Below are positions 23,625 to 36,263 of a stretch of 64,000 bases of DNA, piece after piece (the stretch's first letter is position 1; every line of letters starts with the position of its first letter). Both the position numbers and the translations under genes were made by a program. The stretch covers positions 869,723-933,722 of the forward strand of contig NW_024468511.1 in the NCBI RefSeq assembly GCF_001632365.1, written 5' to 3'. The notes under the pieces were generated by a model. It worked only from the letters and a program-made list of their open reading frames with translations, was not told the DNA's origin and made no database searches. This DNA comes from Laetiporus sulphureus 93-53. Taxonomy: Eukaryota; Basidiomycota; Agaricomycetes; Polyporales; Laetiporaceae.

Positions 23625-24387
23625 TCACGGGGCAAGCCTTTCTATCTTCCATTGTCGTGTATCATCCGGCGATCCTTCTATGCGCTGGTAGCGCACTCGG
23701 TCGTGCAAGCGTGAAGGTTTGCCCAGCCAGAATTCTATTTCGCTGTAATAACACACTCTTTGCATGAGCACGGGTGCGTCTGATAGTAAGTGATACGTAC
23801 CCGGGGACGATTCGCCAGCCGCCCCAGAACTCGGGCAGCGGTATATCCGCATCCTCTGCGCCCTCCTGCACGCCAAACCGCTGCTTGACTTCCTTCAGCC
23901 GCGCCTGCACCTCGCCCTCATCCACGACACTGCTCTGCTTGCTCGCCCAGGCTCCGAGCCTGCTCCCGAGCGGGCGGCTACGGAAGTATTCCTCGCTCTC
24001 CGCTTTGCTGAGACGCTCTGCGCGACCGACGATGCGCACCTGCTTGGCCACCTCGCGCCAATAAAAGCTGAGCGCGGCGCGCGGGTTCTCCGTGAGCTCC
24101 TGCGACTTGCGCGACTCGTAGTTCGTGAAGAAGATGAACCCGCGTCGGTCGAGCTCCTTGAAGAGCAGCGTGCGAGCGGAGGGGATGCCTGACGCGGAGG
24201 CGGTGCTGAGCACCATGGACTCGGGCTCGCGCACAACGCCTTGCGCGCTGGTGAACCAGGTGCGGAATTGGTCGAGCGGGTCCGGGGCGACCGTGGAGGG
24301 CGAGAGCGACTCGGGCGGATCGTACTGGACGTGCGTCAGGACCTTGAGCTTGTCCTCGGTCGCTATAACCGGCGACGTGCTCGACAT
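23625..24387 (-). CDS. PDX3: Pyridoxamine 5'-phosphate oxidase
   Basis: FMN-dependent oxidase that makes pyridoxal 5'-phosphate from pyridoxamine or pyridoxine 5'-phosphate, the last step of vitamin B6 salvage; cytosolic. Two exons are joined by an intron just before [19 protein letters not shown], the C-terminal substrate/FMN signature. Earlier motifs are [20 protein letters not shown], the FMN-phosphate-binding [19 protein letters not shown] and RVEGR-like RIVGRAERL, then [14 protein letters not shown] and ending QWKIERLAP. Length about 235 residues, normal for the family. The start [13 protein letters not shown] at 24387 is chosen. An in-frame ATG at 24498 would add about 37 residues that could be a mitochondrial leader, but these look less conserved. 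Confidence 0.93.
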
Positions 24388-24854
24388 AATGAGGGGCCTC
24401 GTTTGTTGAAATGAGTGAACGTCTATGCGATGGGAGAAGATGGGAGAAAAAGAAAAATGAGATCGTAGGCCGCTAGGCAGCTGTCTAATCCAAGTCATTA
24501 CGCATTACGATCGGCCGGTCGCGAGCGTTCGGCGACGATTTCATCTTTCACGGCGGCCGTTCCCGCTGTCCTTCAAAGCTTGAAGCTTGAAGCTTGAGCT
24601 TGATATATCATACGGAGCACAGCTTTGGATGTCGAATAGTGTCGAGCATTTATCGGTATCATCAACCTTGAGAAGAGAACTGCCAGATCGAAGGGGCAGC
24701 AAGGTTCAAACTCATTTCCGTGCAGAGTGGTCAGGTATTATAACCAGGAAGAAGGATCGAGGTAAGAAGTACATGTTGGAGTCCAATAATCAAGCGTTAG
24801 TTCAAATGTACACGCCAGTCCGCCATATGTTCATGCCATCTAACACTACCAACA
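24388..24854. other. Intergenic, upstream of PDX3
   Basis: About 470 bp holding the PDX3 promoter and the 3' flank of the second Zn2Cys6 gene. A short direct repeat (AAGCTTGAAGCTTGA) lies near 24578-24600. No gene was seen. Confidence 0.45.
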
Positions 24855-27800
24855 CTAGAACCATGTCATCCAGCTGCTGTCCAAGAACTCCGTCCCCATC
24901 CATCCCGGGTTATAAGTGTTCTGCGAGGTGGACGCGTCGGCGCCGTTGATACTCGCATGCGGGTCGTGCATCGTCCGTTCCGCCGACATGCTGTACGATT
25001 GCGACACGCCAAACCGCAACGAATCCTGCTGGGTCGAGTACGGCTCAACGCGGCCAGACGGGTGCTCCGCAATGAACTTTTCGTAGCAATGTTTCAGCGA
25101 AAAGTGCGCATGCTCGAATGGGTGCGCTTCTTGGGTCGCCGACCCCGCGTCTTCGGGCGGCGTCATCACCGTGCGGCGCACGAGCGCACACACTTCGTCG
25201 TTTTCTGAATCTCCGTAGCAATCTACCGATCCATGGCACCAACCGACGTAGACGGAGCGCGCTTTTGCAGCGCACGCTTCCAGAGCAGGCTGATATTATT
25301 AGTTACACAGAGTGCAATGAGAGCGAAGCACCATCCACACTCACTAAGGCTTTGGCAACTGCAGGACAACGGTCCCGGACTTCGATGAACAGTCTCCTAA
25401 CTTTGTCGACCTCCGCGAGGGCATGAGGCGAAAGTGGACTGCTTGGAGCACGCCCAAGAATGAGACACAGCGCGAGCTGAAATAGTTCGGTCAATACCAA
25501 AACTAGTCATCGTCTGCAGAAAGGAAATCATACCGCGGCAGAAAGACAGTTCGACCATACTACCGAAAACCTAACGATTAGCTCAGGCTCCCATTTGTAG
25601 CATGTGTGCACAGTCCAGATCAAATTGCATGCGCTGCTGTAGACAGCCAGCACGGATGGTGAGTATTTGCTCTTGATCGTGAATCCATCTTGCGCTCTGA
25701 GCGCCTGCGTCAAATAGCTTCTATGCAGGTTTAGGATCGCTGCCGAGCGTGACATGTCATGAGCAGCAGCAGCGGGGACACGCGTGGGCACGAACCGATC
25801 TCGCGAGTGCAGAGAGTCAGCGCCTGCTGCAAGCCTACGGGGTGCTGTGGTGCGCCTGCATCTGTGTCTACCATATGCAGCGCGGGCGGGATTTCAAGGT
25901 CGCGAATCTTTGTGTCGAGCGCGAGCACATCAGCATACGGCGGAGGTTGCGGGGCAATGATCAGCTCTAGCACCGGATACTGGCACTGCGCGAGGAATGT
26001 GTCTCGCCATTCGTGATCTATCCCCGGCTCGCATTAATCTCGCGCAAACTAACACAGCCAACGCGCCAAGACTCACATGTCGCGCTGATGCTCGCGGTCG
26101 GCGAGTCGAAGAAGTTGTACGCAGGACGCTTTACGTCCACATGATGAATGGACAGAGACGGCGGCCGTCTCAGCATGAGTGCCTGGCGATCAATCAAAGC
26201 CAAGTCAGCTGTCCCGTCAAGTGCGGAGCTATGCCGGGCTTCAGGTACGCACCAAACGCACGTCAACACTCATCATGTTCCATAGCAGAGCCTTCCGCTT
26301 GTCGAGCTCCTCTGGTATCATCTTGCCCACGCCATCGCGGTCTGTGAAGCATAGAAGTTAACTAGGAGCACGGTTAAAAGGGTTTTTTTGGGCGCGTACG
26401 GAGGCCGAGCTGCGACAGTCGAGCGTTATATGAACGCTTCTCTCTCGGAGATTACTATGGTACTCACGCTCTGCGCCAATTTTGCCAGCAGACCCTATCC
26501 AAGAGGAGGATCCAATTAGAGTCCTGATAATGGAGCATCAGCACATGGCACGCACCATGATGCCCCATGCATGCTCTGCCGCCCGTTTGTGATTGGAAAA
26601 CATCAGAAGGTACCAGACCATGTAGAACTTTGTCCGCTATCAGAAAATGCAACGGCTCATATCAGTGGAGTAGCGTACCAGAGTGTTTATCGTATCAAAG
26701 CTGGGATCATCAACGACTGCCGTTTCGCACAGGGCGGCTCGTGCGAGATGGTGATATTTTTCAGCTGCATGGCGATCGTGGCTTGGTTGGAGATCGACCG
26801 CTGTCCCAATAGCAAGCACGATGAGGAAGAGACTGAGGCGATGTGGAAGGAGGGTATTGAGCTGGGTATAGTACACGCTGTGAACCAGGTTAGGTATAAA
26901 GCTTTCGCTGGTATCTGGACTGTAGCTGCGAGCACCAACACAAAGCGTCAGTTGCCATCACGGCGCTCTGCTGTAGCTTTCTGGTGAACGTACTGCCAAA
27001 ACGCGTTTCGGCGCGCTTGTTCACAGATCCGCTGACCCTCGTTAGGCGGAGGTAGTAGGTCACGGATGCTTCGTCGGAGGTCGGGATTGAGGTCGGCGCT
27101 CATCGAGGGCGGTACCGGGCAAGCCCGACTTAGGCGGACAATCTCCTCAGGGAGTCCGAGCTGTGTTACGCTGGCGCTGACAGACACTGAGGATGAGGAT
27201 GCATACTGTAAATGAGCAGATCACTGAGTGCCTTCAACAGTTATACAGTATCATTTACTAAGCGGCTTACGTCGTCGCCGACGTCCGGTGGAGTTCCTGA
27301 CGAGCCAGTGCTTCTGTGGTCATCTTCTTCTTTGTGCACACTAAGAATGTTGATGTTGTGGTTTGCAGCAATTGCATTGCGATCCATCCCGAATAATTCA
27401 GGTGAGCGCTTAATGGACAGAAGCTCCTGCCTTAGCAGAGGGTGGGACTCTGTCGAATGCTGTGCCTGTATCGTTTGTAGAGCGTCCTCCAGCTGGCGGA
27501 TGCGCTCGGCCATGGATTTAATTTTCTCATGCAGTTGTTCTGTATTAGCCAGGATAAACCTGACGAAGCGATGAGCTACCCGGCCAGCAAACCTCGTTAG
27601 CAACGACTTGCCTACTACCCTTTCCTCCTGTCAACGCGCCATCCGGACATATTTCTGCGCAGCCTCTTTTGCAGCAGGACTGGCATGGAAATACGCGATC
27701 ACACTGCACAGGACCGCGTGTCCGATTATCCGCTATGCCCGACTGATGACAGTGCCTGGACTCACCTTGAGCTTGAGCCTGCCGCCCAAGCGCGCCAGTG

Positions 27801-28052
27801 AGCTGCGATCTAGAGCTGAGACAGTTTGAAGCATTACCTTCTGCATTCCCCGCAAGACAGTGGCCGCTTCCTGTTCCTCTTTGAGGAGTTCTCCGCAGGA
27901 TCGGTCTCTGGGTGGGCCGACGGGGCAGGGATGGTGAACGGGCGCACGACCGAGTCGCAGAGGTCGTCCTGCCTGGGCCGCTTTGCAGGACGGCTGTCGT
28001 CCACGTACTCTGAGGTGGACTGCATGGAGAGATGAGATGAGATGGAGAGCAT
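24855..28052 (-). CDS. Zn2Cys6 fungal transcription factor
   Basis: Nuclear regulator with the zinc cluster near residue 75. Exons join to CGECRRLKLKCDRVFPCQSC then CKRGCAEIC, giving all six cluster cysteines. The join requires a 13-nt exon encoding LKLK between two introns. After the cluster comes a coiled-coil (EQLHEKIKSMAERIRQLEDA), then HPLLRQELLSIKRSPELFG. A multi-exon fungal_trans-type middle region follows, with exons at about 27.1, 26.9-26.6, 25.97-25.73, 25.79-25.53, 25.50-25.30 and 25.19-24.86 kb. The C-terminus is an acidic/aromatic tail (NPGWMGTEFLDSSWMTWF) resembling activation tails in this class. The start ATG at 28052 (MLSISSHLSMQ) is preferred over an upstream in-frame one. 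The exact middle exon borders were not all resolved. Confidence 0.82.
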
Positions 28053-28498
28053 TGCGAGCGGTCGGACAACAAGCTCTGGGATATGTTTCCTTCCGACGGT
28101 CAACCCCGACCCTTGCAGGCGCCGTAACTATTCACCCGAGCCGTCTTTCCCGGGGACTTAATACGTAATCAAACAATTAACCGACTCCGACGCGGACGGA
28201 CCACTGCCATCACTGCGCGCCCCAACGTGATCTTCTCCTCCCGCCCGAGGCTGCGTGTCCCGCAGAACGCGGGAGTGCAGCAAGCGCGTATCCGAGCCAT
28301 GCTGGAGCGTAAATACGCACGGACGCGCACGCGGTGAGAGCGATGTGCATATAGCGTCAGGTCCGAACAGTTGCAAGAACATCGGCAACGCGCGATGCCC
28401 CTCCGAGAATCATGGAATGCCGACCTTCGGTAACGATTTAGACGCGATAAGGTCCAGGTTAGGAAATGTTTAGTCGCGGTAACATTCGCTTATCAGAC
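28053..28498. other. Intergenic, upstream of the second Zn2Cys6 gene
   Basis: About 450 bp. It should hold the promoter of the transcription factor. No gene was supported. Confidence 0.45.
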
Positions 28499-29140
28499 TT
28501 ATCCTGCCCACGCCTTGCTCTCCCTCAACTTCGGGCTAATGCTGAACTGCGCGTCCTCCAGCTGGAGGCGGATTGTGTTCTCCTCGACAGCCGTGCGCCG
28601 CCATGCGTCTCCACTAACAGGCGCGCGGCGCTCCATTGCAAACGGCGACTCAAAACGGCCAGACATGTCGAAGGTTGAACCCGATGACCCTCGACCTCCG
28701 TGGTTGTTCAGGTTTAGCAGGACGGCCAACTGGATGCTCATCCCAAGTGCGTGCACCTTACGTCCGGTACAGAGTGCAGCCTCACAGTTCATAGCGGTGA
28801 TTGTGTACTCGGTGTTCTTCGGGGACTTTGGGGAGCAAGAACACGTCTTTTCGCCCGTGAGTCGTCTTGCCGCGCTGATGGAAGCGTCTTTCGTGATTCT
28901 GAGACGAAATGCCGTCTTGTATTTCCTTAGCCGAGGAGGTGGCTGGAACGCCAGAAAGCAGCCTTCTTCTCCCTTTCGGACGCGGAGCGTAAGATTGCAG
29001 GAGTAGGGGAGGCACCGAGAGAGGAGAGCACTCAAGTCCGACAAGATCGGTAGCCCACGCCTGTCCAGGTATCGATGTCGTGAGTCGCCCGTGTATCCCA
29101 CAATTGCGGCATCGTCACAGATGCATCGCAGCATGGACAC
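28499..29140 (-). CDS. Uncertain single-exon hypothetical protein
   Basis: An uninterrupted 213-residue frame. Segments such as SGRFESPFAMERRAPVSGDA and LQLEDAQFSISPKLRESKAW have ordinary protein composition. There is no signal peptide, membrane segment or known motif. Antisense frames are also open (163 residues), so chance is a real possibility. It sits between a transcription factor and the AOX gene with no visible link to either. I do not recognise it. Confidence 0.3.
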   Translation of the reverse strand: MSMLRCICDDAAIVGYTGDSRHRYLDRRGLPILSDLSALLSRCLPYSCNLTLRVRKGEEGCFLAFQPPPRLRKYKTAFRLRITKDASISAARRLTGEKTCSCSPKSPKNTEYTITAMNCEAALCTGRKVHALGMSIQLAVLLNLNNHGGRGSSGSTFDMSGRFESPFAMERRAPVSGDAWRRTAVEENTIRLQLEDAQFSISPKLRESKAWAG

Positions 29141-29976
29141 CTCACGGGTGCATACGAAAACCTAGATTGGGCTCCTGAGCGGCCCGCGGACCTTACAGGA
29201 AGTAGACGGCTGCGTTTCAGGATGACGGGACATGGTCCCTGTTTCCCACGCAGTGGATGCGTGATCTTCCGCTATCAGTTGGTGATTGCAAGCAGCAGAG
29301 GCATCCTATTAGACGTCGTCTATACGATGTACTACGTTCTGCAAATAGACTTGGTATCGCCGCGACCCTATTCGGTGGAGCAGAAGTGAGCGCCTAACTG
29401 TCAGGTGGCCTGCTGGCAAGCGCTTGTCGAGGCGTCGGTACGTCCGGAAAAACACAATTCCAAATGAGTCGTACGGCTGATGTCACCGCGCGTGCGCACA
29501 GTGCAGGACGAGCCCGTGCTCTATCCAGGAGCGGGAGTACCCTCGACGGCGAGGCCGACGAAGAGGTGGGTCCACAGTCCGAAATCACCCTATAGCTCAT
29601 AGGCTGGCAGAACAACTTCACATTGGCTACGCGGCGGCAAGCATCGATCTCCAGATCCGGATCTGCCGAGAAAAGCGACGGAAAGCACTTTGAATGGGCG
29701 GTGATTGGTCGCGGCATGCGGGGGCATGCGTGGCACAGATTCGTCCCTCCTCCTCAACGCTGAGCCTTGGGCTGGCCCAGGACGCAGCCAGACGCAATCA
29801 TATCGGAATGCTGTGCTCTGCGCCTCAGGTCAGCATTCGGAAATCATGTCGTGATTCGTCGCGCGGTCTACCTCGGGTCTGTCCTCGGAACGTAACGGAT
29901 ACGCTGCACGCCAGGGCTATATAGGACGTGATGGGCGCGCGCCGTTGTGGCAACAGTCTGCAAAATACTCGCAACG
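29141..29976. other. Intergenic, upstream of AOX
   Basis: About 840 bp without a supported gene. A minus-strand frame at 29394-29717 was judged spurious. The stretch just before 29977 contains GGCTATATAGGACG near 29915-29928, a possible TATA element about 60 bp before the AOX start. Confidence 0.4.
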
Positions 29977-31613
29977 ATGTTCAGAACCACCGTCTCTCGC
30001 ACCCTCCCGGCGGCGCGCACGCTGCACCCTTCCCTCTATGTCGTCGCTTCACGCGGCCCTTCATATGTCCTCGCACAGCGTGCCTTCACCACTGGTACAC
30101 CACTCTTTAACTCGCTGACCACCAAGCCCACGAATGAAAAGGCCTCCGTCGGAGTTGAAGGTCTTCACAAGCGTATGTGTTGTTTGATTCACATAATTGC
30201 TGCAAGTGTTCACATTCAACGTAGGTGACAAGACAGCCGAGGATTCAGTCACGAAGGAGAATGGTACCAGCGACGTTCCGTCGGTCATCAAGGGCGACTG
30301 GGTTCTATTTCACCCTGTCTATAAGCCCGACGAGCTCCGGTCGGTCGAGGTATGCTCGCCTGTTTCTTCGTCCAGGTTCGGCAACTCAACATCCCTTTAA
30401 GGTACTACACCGTGAAGCGAAAACGTTCTCGGACAAGATCGCGTATTCGTTCGTTAGGTTGCTCAGGTATGGTATCATACCGGCGTGATTGTCAATGATG
30501 TCTGCTCACGAGTGTTCGCGGTTGTAGATTGGGCTTCGATGTCGTCTCCGGTTATAAGCACAAGCCCCTTCCGCCCAATTACAAAGAAATGTCTATCGCG
30601 GAACTCAGGAAGGCAGGCTACATCATGGATGAGCACCAATGGCTGAGGGTATGGTTGTTTACGACTAATGGTGCTAGCTGCATGTTGACTTTGTGCTCTT
30701 AGCGCTTCATTTTCCTTGAGAGCATTGCGGGTGTACCGGGAATGGTCGCAGCGACTCTTCGCCACCTCAGAAGTCTTCGCTTGATGGTACGGCATTCTTA
30801 CTTATATCATCTACCTTGGAAGATCTAACATCACATTAGCGTCGGGACTCGGGCTGGATCCACACTTTGTTGGAAGAGGCTGAAAATGAGCGTATGCACC
30901 TGATGTACGTCTTTGTACTCTCATTCTTGTTGTCGTCTTGTACTGACACAAAAGCTTTAGGACCTTCATGACGATGCGGAGGCCAGGCTATCTCTTCCGA
31001 GCCATGTTGATCGGTGCTCAGGGTATCTTCTACAACATCTTTTGTATGTTTCCATCACTCGTTTTTATTATGAAAAGCAGCTCATGCCTGTTCTAGTCGG
31101 TTGCTACATGGTATCGCCCAGGACGTGCCATCGCTTTGTCGGCCATCTCGAGGAGGAGGCAGTCATCACTTAGTAAGCCTGTCTGGCAACCATGAGAGCT
31201 CTTTGTCCTGACTTGTTTACAGTACCAAGTGCATTGAGGAGATCGAATCTGGTCATCTCCCGGAGTGGGCAGACTACCCCGCCCCGGAGATTGCGAAGAA
31301 TTATTGGCGGTTGGACGATAGCGCGACCCTCCTTGATGTCATCTACGCTGTGCGCAGCGACGAGAGCACGCATCGGTTCGTCAATCACACTCTCTCCAAC
31401 CTGAAGAAGTCGGATATCAACCCATTCGCGTTCCGCGAGCCCGACATGACCGTCAAGGGCAAGAGAATTGCGTATGTACATTTGTTGTTGATCGTTCCGC
31501 GCAGCGGCTGACCACAATTTATTTAAAGCTTCACTCGCGATGAGGCGGAGCGATACGTCCAGGAGTCGCACAAGCTCATCGAGGATGGCAAGTTCCATCC
31601 TAGGCAGTCTTAG
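29977..31613 (+). CDS. AOX: Mitochondrial alternative oxidase
   Basis: Inner-membrane di-iron ubiquinol oxidase that passes electrons from ubiquinol to oxygen, bypassing complexes III and IV. The N-terminus is an Arg/Ala-rich mitochondrial leader ([18 protein letters not shown]). About nine short introns are needed. The diagnostic di-iron motifs are all present: [43 protein letters not shown] and [13 protein letters not shown]. The C-terminus reads [13 protein letters not shown] and stops at 31611-31613. The start is the ATG at 29977, downstream of a possible TATA element. Fungal AOX is often induced when the cytochrome pathway is blocked; no regulatory site for this was identified. Confidence 0.95.
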
Positions 31614-32099
31614 ACTTTAGAGGTGGTGCAACTGCACCCTCATTGGACAAAGCTAGCGCCGGGTTCTTCATCTCCAACCCCCACTTACTTCGTTCGCAGT
31701 TCTAATATAATTACGGATAACGTATACTCGCTCACAACGTCGCTACATCGCTGCATACTGCTATCGCTCCTGTATCTATTGTGTATCATATCGGAATGCA
31801 GGAATTATAAACGGACGCTACGAACTCTAAACACGGAATACTACGTCATGACGGGGCGCGGGAGCCGGGTCACTCCAATGTAATTATATTCTCAACGTTG
31901 GCTCGACTGCATCTACATACTAGGTGACTGACTCGTAGCCTCCACGCATGCGTTCACAACGGTTGACACAAGTGGGCAGCTCTTGAATTGACAAAAACAC
32001 GCTGACTAGCGCGTTTCGAACTCCGCGACGGAGGCGCATCTCGCTGGCGTTGAGCTGTCCGCCGCCGCCTCTCGCCTCAACGTAGCATCTACTGGGGCA
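31614..32099. other. Intergenic between AOX and the PH-domain gene
   Basis: About 490 bp, AT-rich in its first half, with no supported gene. It should contain the AOX 3' UTR and the promoter of the Spo71-like gene. Confidence 0.5.
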
Positions 32100-35000
32100 A
32101 TGGCGACGCCCAGAACCCTCCCCCCTCCCATCCAGACATCCTCTACCGAGGTGACGAGCACGAGCGACACACACCAGCATCACCGCCGGTTCATCGGACC
32201 CTTACCGAAGCAAGTGCTCGCGCACGACTTCACCACGCGCAGGAAGCGCAAGGGCAGGGTATATGCGGACTCGGATTCCGACGACAACGGGCTGCGGAAT
32301 ACCATCCGCACGCTCGCGCTGGACTTCTTCCTGAAGCACGGCGGCCGGGAGGAGGAGTGGGGCGAGAACGAGGAGAGGAGCGTGCGCGAGGAGATGTATA
32401 GGCGGTGGAAGGAGAGCGAGTGGGGGAGGGCATCCAGTCGTGTGCGCGACGAGCGGTCGCACGAGAGGTGGGTCGGAGGGTCGTTCGACGTGGGCCTATT
32501 TTTGGGCGTGGACGTCCTCGACCAGGACACACGGACGAATCCAGCTGGCACAAGTCGGACGGCCGAGATATCATCGTCTCGGAATGTGCCCCTTTCCACC
32601 CGTACGGAGACGTTCGTCACATCGCCCTCGCGTCTGAGCATTCCTGGTGCCGCCACGAAGGGCGGAAGGAGCTCCCGCCATGACGAAGACTCCCCGTTGC
32701 AGACAGACGAGTCGCGGAGCGCCCATTCCTCTACTGCGCTTATATTCAGACCTACTCCAGGTGCACCGGCTAGTCACTCGCCTCACGTCCGTTTCGAACA
32801 AACGTCCAGCTCAAATTCCCGAAATGGGCATTCCGGAGAGCCCGGGCAGAACGGGTTCGCGAAAGGCAAAGGCAAGGCGGTGCACAATCCCGAGCCAGCC
32901 GTACAGGAGGATCCCGCGCCTCCCAGGGAGGTCCTTTCACGGAGCGGTGAACAAGTGGAACATACTAGCGCGGGCGCAGCCCAGCAGGCTGACCCGGAGA
33001 ACCAAGTCAAATGGGGGAATGTTATTATGCGAGGTACGCGTTCTCGAACGACTGTCATGTCCCCTCTTCTAGCTTATACCCAGATAGGATGCTCGTCAAG
33101 TTTTCTCACACGGAGGGATCGTCGTTGCCTGCGGAGTTCGACGAGAACGCGAACCGGACGACGAGCCATTTGTACAACGAGGATTGGGTGGAATACATTG
33201 TCGTCTGGAGGAAAGACAGGTTAGAGCTTTACAGAGATCATGTACGTTTGTCTCGTGGTCATCCTTGGAGTACGACAAGTGACCGTGCTGTCAGTTGATG
33301 CCATGGAAAGACTGGTCCACGGGCCACAAGAAGTTGCTGTTCGTGATCCCGCTGGGTTCATCCACGACAAGGCTATCACTGTACTCTTTCGTTGATCTGA
33401 CGTTCTGCATCGTCTGCCCTTCTGTGCCGTTGCGCCACCGCTCCAAACGACGATGGCTTTACGGCCAGCGAACAGGACTCAACGCATTTGTCTTCAAAAT
33501 GAAGAGCCGCACTAGAGCGATTGACTGGCTCTACAAGCTGTGGTCCGTGCGATGTCCACAATCTAGATTGTGATCTTACTTTCTAACATCTTTATCGACA
33601 CAACTTTTAGGCGGCATCTTGGAGGGCAGCTTCCGCCCTTTTTAGAGATTCGATCTCCGATTCTTGATACACGCATCAAGATTGATATACCCGACAGTGG
33701 CGACGTTGCCGCTGCTTATGCGGTTTTCAACAAACAGAATATCATACGCACCTGCCAGGAGCGGCTGAAGCAAGTGGCAGAATACAGCGACCTGTTAGAG
33801 CATACGGTTGCTGCCCGTGGTGCGTTGGCATTGGCTTGGCGTTCGGAGACGAATCTCGATTGGGTGTGGCAGCTGGAGGACGTCCAGGGTAGCACGCGAG
33901 ATTGGGCTATCTTGTGCGGCCTCGCATTACACCAGGTCGGTGTTTGATATCTAGCCTGGGTCGTTCTCTCATGCATTAGCACGCAGGCAGGGAAGCCTGC
34001 ACATTTGGAGGTTCGGTTGAAGGAACATTATCCAACGCGGCTCCACCTGAAAGATGGCACTAGGCTTGACGAGCCGCCTGCGGTCGAAGGCTATCTAGAC
34101 CGCATCCGTCCGAGTTCCCAGTTGAAGCAAGCGATCTACTTGACGAGTCATGACGGCTACCTGTTTTCGCTGCACTCCGCACATGCCCACCATCCCGCCC
34201 CGCCTGGCTTCTTACCAGTCGACTGCAATCCTGAGACCCTCCAGCGGGAAGAAGTGCATAGAGGTGCACAGCAGATCCTGCATGCTTTCGCGTTGCTGGA
34301 CCTGCGGAGTATCGTTGCCGTTCGGAGAGCATTTCAGGTCGCTGCGAGACATAGCGACCAGATACCCGGGGGGAACATGCCTGAATGGGAAGACGTCGAA
34401 GGGTTCTGGGAGGACGTCGAGAGGTCGGAAAGCGACGATGAGGACGCTGGAGGGGAGACAGGAGCCAATGCCTCGAGGAACAGAACAAGACTGCATATGA
34501 GACGGTCGTTTGAGTTGCTGTTGACCACCGGCAGCGTGGTCAGGTTTGAGGTACGATATGCTCTCTACTCGTCACTTTGAGCATTAATGCACCTCGGCGT
34601 AGGCTTATTCATGCCAGAACGCGCTCGAATGGATCGTCCGGCTGCGTCCGCTGGTGTCGTACTGGAAGAAACGACACCAGGTCGACGCACGACGAGAAAT
34701 GGACCTTGCCTATGTTAGGATGGGACGTACTCGAATCACTCCTCTGCAGCACGTCGTCCATGAACATGATTCTCCGGAGGATCTTCTACCCGATCCAGCA
34801 GCGCCTCTTCCGGAGCTCAGCTCGTTCTACAATTGGTGCGTGATGGACGGGTGCAGGCCGATGCTTAAGTGCGGCAAACTGTATGCGAGCAAAGGTTTAC
34901 ATGGGCGATACAAGTAAGAGTTTCTTTCTGTAGGGATGGCTGAAGCTGACGCGAACGGCGGCGATAGGCACATTCAGATGATTCTCACCTCCGGCACCCT

Positions 35001-35436
35001 TATTCAATACCGCATCGCGGGACGACGATCGCTACACCGTCGCCGACACAAGATGATCAGCCTCATGGATGCATCTGTCGTCTCAGGGTATCTCGCTGCA
35101 CAGTATCTGCCCGAAGGGCAATATGACCCTGACGCACCGCATGATGCGCGGCGATACCAGGATGGGCTAGAAACTGACGACGGCGTTGAGGATACCCTGT
35201 TCATGATTTGGTACCGGTCATCGAAAAAAGGAGAGAAGGGGATCGGCGATGTCCGTCGCACCGACATCCCGCCGCTGTCGATAAAGAGGAAGATGAGCGT
35301 TTTCCGGACTAGGAGCAGACTTGAAAGAGATGCTTGGGTGTGGGCGATCAATGTTGAGATTGAAAGGGTGATTCGGGAGACTCGCGATAGAGAGGAAAGC
35401 ATCAGGGAAGCTGGGAATATTGTCAAGACTTGGTGA
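32100..35436 (+). CDS. Large PH-domain protein, Spo71/Mug56-like
   Basis: A protein of roughly 1,000 residues in about eight exons. The first 300 residues are disordered and charge-rich. They are preceded by a short conserved-looking block, HRRFIGPLPKQVLAHDFTTR. Then come a first beta-rich domain (YIVVWRKDRLELYRDH, LLFVIPLGSSTTRLSLYSFV, FVFKMKSRTRAIDWLYKLW) and two further segments with PH-like edges (KQAIYLTSHDGYLFSLHSA and LLLTTGSVVRFE...ALEWIVRLRPLVSYWKKRHQ). A C-terminal PH-like part includes MILTSGTLIQYRIAGRRSL and RSRLERDAWVWAINVEIERV. Yeast Spo71 and fission yeast Mug56 have this multi-PH layout and act at the spore membrane in meiosis. Orthology is inferred from layout, and the function in this fungus is unknown. 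Confidence 0.7.
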
Positions 35437-35650
35437 TTTTACCGCTGCCATTCAGAAAACATGGCTACAGCACACGGCAACTTTTTGATATCCTTTTCTG
35501 ATATACCAACTACTGTTCTGATACATTTTACGGAGTTCGCGCGCATGGAGATGCCAATTTTTTGGTAGTTGAGAGCGGCATCAGTAGGAACAAGGTACGA
35601 CATGACAAGGATGCAGCAAGCTAGACAATGCGGGCTTGAAACAGGAGACT

Positions 35651-36263
35651 CTACTGCTTCGGCTTCTTCGCTGCAGATGTGAGAGGTCAAATGGGAGAGC
35701 TGCGTGCATGAAACAGCACTCACCTCCGTATCGACTCCGCGCTGTCAATCTGTTCACCACAGGACCAAAATCGTACGCTCCGCGGACAAGTTTATATCTG
35801 TAGAAAACGGGCTCGGGACAAGATCCTTTGCACGGATGACATCAACTTACCGAACACCGGGCAAATCCTGCGCACGACCTCCTCTCACGAGCACCACACC
35901 GTGCTCCTGCAAGTTATGTCCTTCGCCAGGGACATACGCCTGGAGGGTCTTCCCAGAAGTGAGCTTTACTCGAGCGACCTTCCGCTTGGCGGAGTTGGGC
36001 TTCTTCGGCTTCAGAATGAAGACAGAGCTGATGACGCCCTTTTTCTGTGAGTTTCCCTCTAACAGAGGCGACCTAGGCTTCTTCGCCTTCTTCGGTGGCT
36101 TCCGCCGTGTAGACTGGTTTAGGGTGACGGCGGCAGGTAGCGAGGGATGGAAGAAACGGGATAGCGAAGGTAATGTAGCATTTTGATAGAAGTTCTGTTG
36201 CAGCAGAGAGAATGTCGACTGCCGTTGAAGCGGACGCGACAACGCCCGAAGTGCAGACAGCAT
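35651..36263 (-). CDS. MRPS12: Mitochondrial ribosomal protein uS12m
   Basis: Small-subunit mitochondrial ribosomal protein at the decoding centre. Three exons: exon 1 begins at 36263 with a leader [18 protein letters not shown]. The uS12 core reads [40 protein letters not shown] and [20 protein letters not shown], then [16 protein letters not shown]. This core includes the PNSA and GxxxNLQEH elements of the universal S12 family. The last exon encodes only AKKPKQ before the stop at 35651-35653. Exon 2 ends RLTARSRYG. The leader length fits import into mitochondria. It is divergently transcribed from Nse2, with 145 bp between the two ATGs. Confidence 0.95.

Noticed and set aside
28158..28388. 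Minus-strand open frame upstream of the second Zn2Cys6 factor
   Set aside because: Short, with no splice links or recognisable motif.
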